64,000 bases of DNA, from positions 134,211 through 198,210 of the forward strand of contig BEXV01000223.1 in assembly GCA_003118195.1 (NCBI GenBank), read 5' to 3'. Shown here one piece after another: positions 13,601-26,000 of the stretch. The notes under the pieces were generated by a model that was not told the DNA's origin, made no database searches, and saw only the letters and a program-made list of their open reading frames with translations. Positions within the stretch are counted from its first letter, which is position 1; every line of letters starts with the position of its first letter. This DNA is from Hemicentrotus pulcherrimus (Eukaryota > Echinodermata > Echinoidea > Camarodonta > Strongylocentrotidae). The translations under genes and the position numbers were made by a program.

Positions 13601-16600
13601 GTGGAAAGGGGATTTGATAATGAGAAATTTTATTTATTTTTGGGTTCGTTTTCACTTCTCATTTGCTTAATTTATTTGAGTAAGAAGTCAACTATGCTTT
13701 TTCTTCTTACCACTAACAATTAGTCACTTAAGAACTCAAATGCATGCCCGGCTATGAAATTAATTTGTTTATTTTGATAACAGTTTATATTATTGTTTAT
13801 CTAGCATAATTATGTCAAACAATACATTCAGTTTCATTTAGGGTCTGGTAGTTTACCAATAGCCTGCACGATGCAATATATGAATATAACAACGACCAAT
13901 ATTATACATGTAGGGCTACAATTTTATCACGCCACCACTTCACATTGCAAGAGCACCACTGTTATTCTTTGCTTGTCTCCTGGATTCAATTGCTGTTAAT
14001 GCACTCTGACATTTTATCTTTATTTGAATATCATTGAAAAAGTTTTCCAAACAGTCTGGATATTTTACAATGCAGAATAATTTGTAATCAGACAAAACAA
14101 ATGCATGTTTGTGCACCTGTTCACTTTTCAAATCATAATGGAATACCAGAATCACTTTCCCCCCCCCCCTTTTTTTGTTGTTAGCACTCAATATTTCTCC
14201 TATATTATAAGATATATATTTCATAATTAGAATGGGAAAAGTTGTCGACCTAAGAAAAACGATTTTAAAAAATATATTTGCATGTAATTAACATGTATGG
14301 CAGGGGGAAGCAGCTTACATGACTTTCTCTCCTCTCTTTAAGCAGATGGTGTTCCTAATTTATTGCTATTACTTTATATTTTACAGAATGTCTTTTGTCT
14401 TTGTTTTTGTCTTTTGTTGAAATAAAATTGTCAGATTATAGAGCAGGATATCAAAGATTGTTCAGGCATGTTAGAAAGGAGGGGATGAGTTGAGTTTCTC
14501 AGAAGTTGGGAGACAATTTGCAATTTGAATATTGAAAAATATATTAGACATAAGGTCAGTAATTCACTTGTCTACATTGGTAATTGTTGTTGTCAATGTC
14601 TTTTTTTTATGCAGTCTTAATGTACACCAGTTTATCATTTGATTCATACATTACCATGTTTAAACATGTTAATCATATGTCTTTTTCACCCATTTTCATC
14701 ACCAATCTTTTTTCCAAACAGGCTCAGGGAAGTGGCATACGACGACCAAAAAAATACAATGTAAAACTTCTGCTTCACATTCATCATTTTCGTTTTGTTA
14801 CATGCATGCTTTTGGTTCTTTCTTTTGTTGCGGTGTAACCAGTTAGCTTTCTCTTTAAGAAATTATGATAATGAGTGTTAAAAAAAGTGTTGATTATTAT
14901 TCCAAGGTGCATGTCCATTTTGTTTGGGCTATCTATTTGAACTTGAATTTTGTTCCCTACTCTCCTGCTCTTATCTGATCCTCAAAGGTTTTAAGAGATT
15001 TCTTCTATCCAACCTTTTCTTTGTTTTCTGTCTTGAGTTCCTTACATCTACAGTATTTTGATTTAAAATAAAGCGATGGATAATCAAAGAAAGAGATGCT
15101 ACAGATAATCTAAAGAAATATATTGTAATGCTTCTGGTGCTTCTTACTTTGCTCTAACAATTTGCCTTTTAAAAATAACAAAATAAATTTTCATCTAAAA
15201 TATGCTGTTAATTAATTAAATTTAAGGTTTGCCTTGGAGTTGAAGAAGAAATAAGGTGTGGGAGGTTAATATAAAGGCTCGTCTTGAATTTTGTTTTGAT
15301 GTGGAATAAGAATATGCAAACTCAAATCCAACAATTATAAATTCTGATGTCCATTACCCAATACTCATCATTGGTCCTGCATACTATAAGGTGTTTTGAG
15401 TGTTTGGAAGTCGATCTTTTTTTGGTGATAGATAAATCATATAAATCACACAAGGAGCGTATTACATCACAGATTGACCCTGATTAAAATTTTAACCTTT
15501 CAAAGTTGGTATTTGAACACGGTACTTGGTTGTATTATCAATCAGTTATAAGAAACCCAATCAAATTATTGTCCTGCCAAATGATAATCATTATTTTTAC
15601 TATAGAATTCATCATGCAATTAATTTTTTTTCAATAGCGAGCTCGTATTTTGTTACTAATATGCGTACATCATCCCTTGCTGATACTTAATCTAGCAACA
15701 TATACTAAATGAGGCAATATGCAAATGATGTGTTCCCTCAATGGTGTACAAAACTATTCACAAATCAATGCACTCTGATTTGGACAATAGATTGAAACAT
15801 ACAACTGTTATGAATCATGGAACGAATTTGGATTTATTCCTCTTTAGACGAGGAGCATTTGGCTTATTTTTAAATGACAATGATGCCTATATAATTTATC
15901 AAACATTTGTCTCAGCTCTAATACTATGCTTTACAATGAATTACCAAAATGGTGTAAAATGCAATCCACAAAGCATAATCCTCTAAAATATTATCCATTA
16001 ATAGCTCACAACTTTTTTTGCCCCCCATTTTTGCTACTTTTTTTTATGTTGGGGGGGGGGGGTTCAGATGTTTGGAGAAAAAAAACAACTTCATGAGCTA
16101 CTTCTAGGGTATGGAATAAATGATTGTGTGCTTTTGGGAAAAAGCTATTTTGGAGTGGGGGAAGGGTAAAATTAACTGATACTAGTAAGCAAAAATATTT
16201 AAGCATTTATCTTGTGTGAGCATGAGAATCAATTCTTCTTCATTTTGTTTCTATTCTTTAAATTCTTTCATGTGTTATTGTGGGTTTTTTTCTTCATTAT
16301 TTAATTCTTAAAATTGTTAGCATCATTTTGGTGTTCTCTTCTATCCATGTGTGTTAATCATCTTCTTTCCACATGTGTGTGTGTGTGTGTGTCATCATTA
16401 TCATCATAATCATCATAATAACCACAATATTGCAAGATTCCTTGTTTCAATTTACAAGGGATGTGTGAGAAGCAAGTGCTTTATCAATTTCTATTACAAT
16501 TATTTTTCTTTTAGCATCTTTAAAAAGAAATCTAAACAAAATTAATATTAACTGTGTACATGCATGTTGTATTAAAGTGGATTTGGGAATAAAAATTGAA

Positions 16601-19600
16601 AATTATGAAACAGTTAATATCAAACTAAGTCTATTGACTTTTTTTCCTTCTAATTATCAAGATTTACTAGCAAGATGGTGCTTGTTTTGTAAAGAAGATA
16701 TTCAGAAAAGATGTGATGTATTAAATACTAAATCTAATTGTAATGTTGATGATGATGATAAAACTTAAAGTGCTTGCTCTGGCTGAAGTAATATTGTGTG
16801 CCCCAATTTGATGGTACCCTATTTCCTTTGCTGTTCCCAAGAAGTGGCTGTAAAGTGGAACTTAAATATGTTTGCAGAAGCTTTTTTAAAAATAATTTTT
16901 ATTCAAAATGTTGTGAAATGTTGTAGATAAATGTTGATGGGTAAAGTGAGGTACATGGTAGAAAACATTGTTTAAGATTTGTTTTGTTTTAAATTCTTGA
17001 ATGGTAGGTCTTAAATTACAAGGGGTAATCAATTGGTACCTTAGGAACTTATATCTTTAAATTGTATGTTATAAATCTCTGGAAAAGTGGCATATATTAA
17101 TATGGAAATTTACCATACAATACTGATTCAAGCAGTGATACTTCATTTTCTTTATCAACACTCCATAGGTGGCTTCCTTTTTATTTTACAAACATTTACA
17201 GTGGAATTAATATAAAGTGCTCAAAGTACTCAACATATTGAGGATGTTTTGTTCTGGCTCAAAATTTCCAGCCAGTTTAGGGGAAAAGCTAATAATGTAC
17301 CTGCAAATATATTTTTGTTACACTTTCTAAAAATGTCAATCAAACAATAACAATGATTTGGCAGTATTAGTACATGGAATCATAAGAACCTGGGGGTTGC
17401 TCAAAGAAATATTATATTTGCTCACTGTTTTTTTAATTTCATTTTCTTTTCTCCGATGATGGTTATAGATCAGTGTCCAGATTAAGTTGAGTAACTTGGG
17501 TTTCTCCAAGGTGGTGATGTTCACACCTAGATTTCTTCTGGTCAACCAAACCAACTATGATATCTGCTGTTCCGAACCACAGGGAACATTCAAAGATGTG
17601 GCTGTCGGACAGGTAAGAGCTAGGTTCAAGACTCGGTCATTGTAGTTTATTGTAATAAAATCATTTCCTGGGGGCAATTGTTCTTCCATCTGCTAAACAG
17701 ACTGTATCACTCCCAATATGTTCAAAGTGCTTTGGTATTAGTAAAAATGCTAGGTGTGTAAGAAATGTATCAGATAATTATTTTAGGGGGAGATGTTACT
17801 TACGACAAGTCATTCATTGCTGCTTGGAGAGCCAGAATAATTTTTGCTATCTTTTGTTATCATATGGAGGAGTTATTTTTGACTTGCGTGTGAGTGTTTT
17901 TTTTATTTCATTACTAACTCTACCTGCTACTTTACTGTGTTCTCTCATTGGTTAATTTAAGTTTTTAAACTTTGGTATGGCTTGTTCTTCCCATTCTCAC
18001 TCTCTCTCTCTCTCTCTCTCTCTTTCACTTTCTACCTTTCACTCTCTTCCTCTCCCTCCCACTTTATCTCTCTCTCCCCCTCCCCTTTCTCTCTCTCACT
18101 TCCATACTGCCCTAATATGACTACAGTGTGTGCCTTTTTGGCCAGTCGACAAGAAAGAGAATGACAAGCTGGTGGTGATGAAGAAAGGAGGGACAGAGAC
18201 ATCTCTTCCATTTAACTTCACAGAACCACAGACTACAGTACTCAGACTTCCAGAGGTAAGCCGCAAACGATAGTAGAAAAGGATCAGATAAAGAAGCGAA
18301 AGGAGATCTTTAGTATGGTTATCCGTATTGTGAAAGGGGCACTAATAGATATAAACCTCATAGCTTATAATGCATTGTGATGTATGAAGAAAAAAAATTA
18401 GTTACTAGGGTAGCATAGAAATGTTTTTTGAGTATGAAATGGTGTTTTGTGTATGACTATTTTCAATGCAATATGATTAACAAACAAATTAAGCTAATAA
18501 AAAAGTTATATTGAAAATGTAATGTGCTACAGAAATATGAATACCCATGTGAATAACATAGGTTGCGTTTATCGACTAAATTTTTGGCTAGAATCAGGTT
18601 TCTCAACGTCTTTCAGGCAAATTTAGAAGTTGATAAAAGCAAAGCCTTAGATATGGGCATATCTAAAGACGCAAAAAGGTGTGTTTTGAATGTGACATAC
18701 AGCCAGAATCATGTTTCTGAGAGATCGATAAACGCAAAGCTGTTTTGAACCTCACATACAAATAGGAATTCCCTGGCTAGTTTCCGGTTCGGTTCAAACA
18801 GCGCTGAGCAGCTGCGAAGAGACAAGGCCTTTATTGTAAGACGATAAACGCGACATCCCGCAAATCACGATCGTATAGTGGGGTTCCATAGTGGGGTCTG
18901 ATAGTGGGATACGATATGTACATGTCTAGCGGCAAGCCTCGATAAACGCGCCCATATACCCTCCCCCTCCTGTTTTTTCCTGTTATACATGTACTACATT
19001 GATTGTATGTGTGATAGTTATAAGACACAGGCTTGCAGGTAGATAAAGGAAAATGGGCTAACAACACATCAAAATGACTCAGTCCTGTGAATAGATACTT
19101 ATTTCTTTGCATACAGTTTTCTTTTGTTATAATAAAGGCATGTTAAAATACAATATCATACCATTTTCATCACAGATAGATGTATATGGCAAAGAAAGCA
19201 GGCTGAATCTTTCTATTTTACTCTTGCAAGATGTTTAAAATCATTGTTTCTGTCTGTCTGTCCTTTCCAAGATTGGTGGTATCATTGTTGAGAGCCAGGT
19301 AACAGAGACAGCTACAGTCATCGCTTTCAGAACCTTTGCTGTGGGTCACTTCACCACTCAACTGGTCAACCATACAGAAGATGTTCCTATTACATTCACA
19401 CAGTTGTAAGTTTCTACCCAAGTTACAAAAACAAAATTCATTTTTTATAATGTAAATTGTTGTATGGGTTGGGAGACAGGATTACTTTGGTAAAAGTACA
19501 GTCACAGCTTTAAGATCCCTTGCTGTGGATCACTTTACCACTCAACTGGTCAACCATCTAAACGATTTTCCTATTACATTCACAGTGATGTCATTTAAAT

Positions 19601-20037
19601 CCTCTGATAAGTTGCAACATTTATTTGAAAAGAAATGTAAACAAAAAAGGTATGAAAGAAAGGCAGGCAAATAAAAGAAGTGAAAGGAGAAGATCAGAAA
19701 GTGCATTTCACAATTAAACAAAAGAATTAGGCTTAGTTAATTATTTTGTGATTCAGTCTCAATCTTTAAATATCGAAATTTATTAATTTTTCATTGTTAA
19801 AATCAAATTGTTATGGTATTCTTTCTATCTTCAGTATGATAAGGAGTTATGATTCTATTGACGAATTCAATCAAAAAATATTTTTCCTGGTTTCCATCCC
19901 GATTTCATTTCTGTATTGCAATTTCATATATGCTACTATTGCAGGATATTAAATAATATGCAAGATTCATATATGCAGGTTCATAGCTAGCATGTAAGGA
20001 ACAATTATTAGTACAGAAAGTGGTGAGATATTGAAGT

Positions 20038-20068
<31 letters not shown>

Positions 20069-23000
20069 TCTTGCTCTAATTGTAATGTTTTATTTTTGAC
20101 TTCTTTTATGATGTAGTGGTATTGAAGAGAAGATGTTCCTAGCCCCCAAGGAGATGGCTTTATACACATGGCAAAACCCTACAGGCAAGAGACAACTTGT
20201 ATGGACAGTGGATGGCAAAGATAGCAAGACTGATCTCAAGAAGGTAAAAAACAATGTACAATGTCATTTAACAATGGCAGAATATAGATCCGTACTCATT
20301 GGTTTTCATTGTCTCATTTCATGTTGCATCAAAATTATTTCATGGAAATTTCACAGTTTTTCTTTTTCATGTAATCACAAGATTTCTCTACCTCTATAAC
20401 TCCTTGGATATTTACTATGCCTGAAGAATACCTGTAGGAATTTACTATTATATACCACTGATTTATTATCTTTGAAAAGGAGTTCTGTATTAAATACAAT
20501 TATTAGGCATGGAGCTGGTTAATTAAAGTGTTTGTAGTGACAGCGTACACCGCAGTTAAATATTGTGAATATGATTAAGCATTGTTCATCATCTAGACAG
20601 AATTCAAAATCTCATAAGCATCACCTAAATGTCTTTTTTTGATTTTGTCACCTTGTGATTCGACAAGACCAGTTCTTGTAGTTCGCTGCAAATATACAAA
20701 TATGAAGGATTTGTTAGGATAGAACATTCAATATGACATTTGCAAGTTCCCAATCTCAGGACACGATCATTTACAACTATCTGTTGCAAAGTAGTTACGT
20801 TTCATTAATTATGAATCGTCCTTTCACAAAATATGTATAGTGCTATTAACATTAACACATTATTCATTGCACATTTGTTGTATTCATTATGATTCATATC
20901 TTTAAAATAGTTTACTGTATTGATTTTATGCATCTTTCCCATGATGATAAATCATTTCTTGGATTTTTGTAATTGATTAATAATCCAGAAAGCATGTCAT
21001 ACTACTTGTACCATATCAGTAAGTTAATATACATTTAATATCAAAGTTCTATGTGAAAACCATAGTCTGTCTGTTTCTATATTGCTCTGTCCAATTTTCC
21101 TGTCTCTGTCTGTCTGACTGACAATCTCTCTCCATTTTTGTTCTGGGTCTCTCCGTCTCTCTCACTTTCTCTCTGTCTCTCTCTCTAACTCTGTACTCAA
21201 TGTAATGAATATATTTTGCTGGATAGTGTGGCCTGACCTTCAATATTTATTACCTTCATTATTTTAATCTAGATACTTCTATCTCGTAATGCATGTGTAG
21301 CTTTGCAAGATTTAAGATGAAAATGCTGGTGGAAATTGAAAATACAGGGTCCTCTTCGTTAGATAATGCTCAAGACTTAAATGTGATCGGCAGTGGGGAT
21401 TGTCCAAGTGGGAGCAGCATTTCTTGAATAGTGTTATGAAATATGCCAATGATAATTGAATACTTGATATATATAAATTTGTTTATATTTGCAAAGTAAT
21501 GTATTTATAGAAAAAATATGTATAATATTCTATTAGTTGGTGTAAGTTTTTTTTTCTTGCGTTAGATTATTGTAGGGAAAAATAGTAGTATGTAGCTTAT
21601 AGCTAGTATGTTTAAATAGCTAGTATGTTGTTAGTATTGAAAATGTCTTTATTAGTTGTGGCCAGCATACTCTCTTTAATGTAACTTATGATTTGTTTGT
21701 AAAGGCTATGTTTTGTATGCAGATTTATTACGAATATGTTTTGTAGAGCATGAAATCAGTAAAGGATTAATGCCAGTAGAATATTCTAGTTCCAGTGATT
21801 ATCGGGAGGGAGGCTAATGGTTTTTATTCTTTTGATTCTCTGTTTTTCACTTGAAGAATGATAAGACTTGCTTTCATAAAATTGTTATGTATGTACAAAA
21901 TATTTACATTTTTCATCAACCGATATAGCATACTGCTCCTAGAAAACGGGGGTCTGAAATATGTCCTTACCTTTATTATTTCATGCTGTGTAATGTGTTA
22001 GACATTGTAGAATCACTGTAATACAGCCACAAAATTTGATAAATGTTGAGGGCAATATGATGGAGCGTGAGCCACCATTCATAAAGAAACTTTGTCAATA
22101 TGTTTTATTGCATAAGATCACTTATTGTGATTGTTTCGCCTGTCATGTTGATTATCAAATTCTTTCATGTCAATGGGTCCAATTAAGGATTCCAGTGGGC
22201 AGGAGAGGGGAGGGAGGGGGGTAGCTGAATGTAGCCCTCTTGGGGGGGGGGATATACAATTTTAATTTTGTTTCAGCAATGTCAACTGTAAAATCCTTTT
22301 ACTTATTTCAAATCATGTATACTTTTGTAGGATGGGATTGGAGAAGTGAAGCAGGCAAACAACCAGATGCTGTACTGGGTGTCTTTCTTGAATGGAACCG
22401 GTCGAGTAATCCTCTTCACTGAAGATCTAGCTATTGCTACCAAAGCACAACAGGTAGGTACTCCACATATACAACATATTTTCTTATTGCTCATAGGCAA
22501 TTTGTTTTGGATGATTTGTTTGACAAATGAGACATCAAATGCAATGCAAGAACTTTACTTCTGGTGAAACATTTGATAGTGAAAGGAAAACAGTTAACTC
22601 ATTTAATGCCATGCATTGTGGCATTGTGTCATTATTATTACTAAATATTTGGCGTCACCTGTGCTTTGGAGGAGAAAAGGGAAATTAATCTCTGTAAACC
22701 TCAGGCCTCTCCTCCGGGTGTAACTGATTCGGGGTGTGCAGGTGGACCACTGCACCAGGATTTCCTCTACATGGGGCCTCTATCTAACTTGCTATCCGAG
22801 GGACCGAGTGTTTTCCACTGTTACATATCCCAAGTCTATTTAAGAGGGAAGGGCCTCATGTTTAACATCATAAAGGTCTTGGTGCAAACACTCATTCACT
22901 TCCCCTATCATTCTGACTTTCCCATGTAGGCTGCAGAGTTAGAACAGCCTGATTTGGAGCTGGTAGTCTCTCTTCCAGGCATTGGTCTTTCGCTGGTTAA

Positions 23001-26000
23001 TGACATCTCTAGGACAGAGGTAGCCTATATTGGTCTCATCAGGTATGTGATTCTTGGTACAATTTGCTGTATGAATTATAGCCTTTCATTTTGATTTCTT
23101 CTAGTTATGGTTACAAACTACACAGAGGGTTACATAATTTTATGAGGTCTGAACACATTGATTGATATTTAATACCAAGTGTCTCTATATGACCAAATAT
23201 CATCTCATCATGCTATTTTCCTGTTCAGAATTACCCTTTTAATGTGCATAAATTCACATACTTTTACAGTGATTAGTAGACAAAATATTCGGCAATTTGT
23301 CATCAGTCAAATTTTGAAGTGACAATAATTAGATTGGCAGTTCATTTAATTTCTTCTGTGGGTCAATTTTCAGAACATGCCTTAGACAATGTTTATCACA
23401 CATACAGTGTCTCGAGTGCATTATACACCAACAAATAATTACAATTGTAAAGGGATGAATATATTCCAGAAAACAAAGAATTGACGTTTTAAAGATGAGT
23501 CTTTTGTCCCTGGTTGACAGCTCTGGGATCATCTGGCAGAACAAGGTCCGTCGCCGATACAAAGATCTGAGCGTGAGGGAGATGAAGAGCTTGGAAGAAG
23601 GCTTTGTGAAGGCAGGATTGGATGCTAGCGATCAGAAGGATCTTCCACCCAGAGTATACAAACTAGACCATGGCATGGAGGTAAGGAAGAGAAACCAAAG
23701 AGAGTTGAGAGATACCAGGGGGGTGTTTCACAAAGATCTTAAGTTGAACTTATCTCTCAGTTGGACTTTAAAATTATGGCAAGCAGTTAGCATCTATGAA
23801 ACCAAGTTATTTTAAAAGGCATAAAATGTTGATTCAAATCTTCCATATTTTCTATTATCAAGGAGATTTCATGTTCTTGATGTGGAATTTATAAAAAATC
23901 TAAAATATTTTAGTTTTCACTTCTGAATATATTTTATTTTAAGGCTACAGATGGCTCTCCATAATATTTAAGTCCAACTTAGAGTTAAGTTCTACTTAGG
24001 ATCTTTGTGAAACACCCCCAGGAGTGGGAGGCATATATTGAGAGATGGAATATTATTATGAGAAACTATATTGTTTTTTTTTTTAAGTGCTGTGATAATC
24101 ACTAAATCGATTTGAAATCAATAGCTGAAGGATTTATGAGAAATATCTCTCGTAATATTCTCCAAGATTAGTTCTAGTTTTGTGACCAATGTATAGCACA
24201 TACATCTGTGTGTAAATCCGAACCTTTGTTGCTTGCATGATCAGGGACTGTAAGGCTTGAAACAAGATATATTTTACTGTCTTCTAATCACAATTGAGTT
24301 AGTCTTGGAACTTTATATCCATGAGACCAAAGGGATCATTTGTTATACATGTATACCATATCTTCTTCTTTTATGCAAATGTTTATAAATCACATAGGAG
24401 AATATAAAGAAGTTGCCAATCACAGGAAAGCAAATCAATTCACCATGACAATTAAAGTTAAATATTCCTAAATCAATAGCATTTTGTAGCATTTCAGTAA
24501 TCCTCTGCATCTTAATCTCTGCCCAGGTTGACTATGGACGTATGCTGATGCTAGCCCCCAAGAAGCAGCAGCTGAGACGTACCTACCACTCCGGTATCTG
24601 GGCCCAGGTTCGTACCTCCAGCCATCAGCTCCAGCTCCATCTGACCATTAACAGGCTCCAGGTGGATAATCAGATGCCTGCTGCTATCTTCCCCACCCCC
24701 GTGGTTCCTGTAGCCCTCCCCAAGACCGTGGCAGCTGAAAATGGTAGGTTACCTTTTAATACACACATAAGGATTTTTGAATGTTTGCTTGCATATCAAG
24801 TTAATTCATGTCATGCTGATATTGTATGCTTAGAGCCAGAAGGGTGTTAACTTATGTTATTTTGTAAACAGTTACAGCCCTTCTCACTCTCGGCATACCA
24901 TACTGTATATCATTGTCTGTAATTTCAGTCGTTATATCTTCTCATTTATATTCTTCCACAATGATGTTTATTTACATGTTGTTTGAATCAGCCAAATTTC
25001 TTAATCACATTCATACTTAGATTGCAAGTGATCTTATTTTTATTTCATTCAAAACAAAATCCCCTTCATATTTTTGGAGCAATTATAACCCTTGACCCTT
25101 TTTATGCACAATGCTCATTCAGCTGAATGAAGTTCTCTTTGGTGAAGTGTTTTCGATTGACTTTCTACGAGATTTTGTCAAGGTAAATCTTGTTTCTAAA
25201 GCAGTATTATAGAATCCAAACAAAAAAACACAATATTTGCTCCTTATGATCCTCAGCACCCAAGCAGCTTCTAGAGTTCAGCATGATGGTGCGTTTCTCA
25301 GAGCACAGCTCGGTCAAGCAGATCAAGTACCTCAAGCTTCTGGTCCAAGAGATGGCGGTCAAGCTGGACATGGGATTCCTGGCCAATGTAGCAGCCATCT
25401 TTCAGTCGGATGAGGAACTAGTCATTGATAGGGTCAGTAGGAAATTTCCTAACCACTGAAATTACTGAGCCTGAGATAAAGTGGGCAGGAGTTTATTGAA
25501 AATGCTTGATAACCAATTTAATTAAACCCTATCCAATAAGTTACAGACCTCAAAAATCAGTTTTTTCGAACATGCAATATAGTGTTGTATATATAGTGTA
25601 TATACATAGTATGAAATTGCATAGTTATGGTCATGTTCTATCAGTTATACCTAGAAATTCAAAACTGGATAACCACCAGTTCAGCTCTAAGAAAATTCTT
25701 TAATGATATGAAATATGACAATGCTGAAAAGGTGTAATATGTAATAATTTCTTTATAAGAGTATCAGGAAGAAAATGTAAACATACTGGTTCACTGAATC
25801 ACACATTGCTAGGTGTCAGTGATTTGTCTATACCATGCTGTAACAAAGCAGTGGAGATGTATGGGAGAGTTTGTAGTTACAATACAATTTTTTACAAATA
25901 CTCCAGCTCAACATTGACTAATGTGGATGATGCCATGATCAGCCATCCTTGATTAATGATAGGTCCTTATTTGAAATAGTGGGTATTTCATGAATCACTC

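Noticed and set aside
17982..18164. Ser/Leu-rich open frame
   Set aside because: It is translated (CT)n repeat reading into exon 19 in a non-VPS13 frame.
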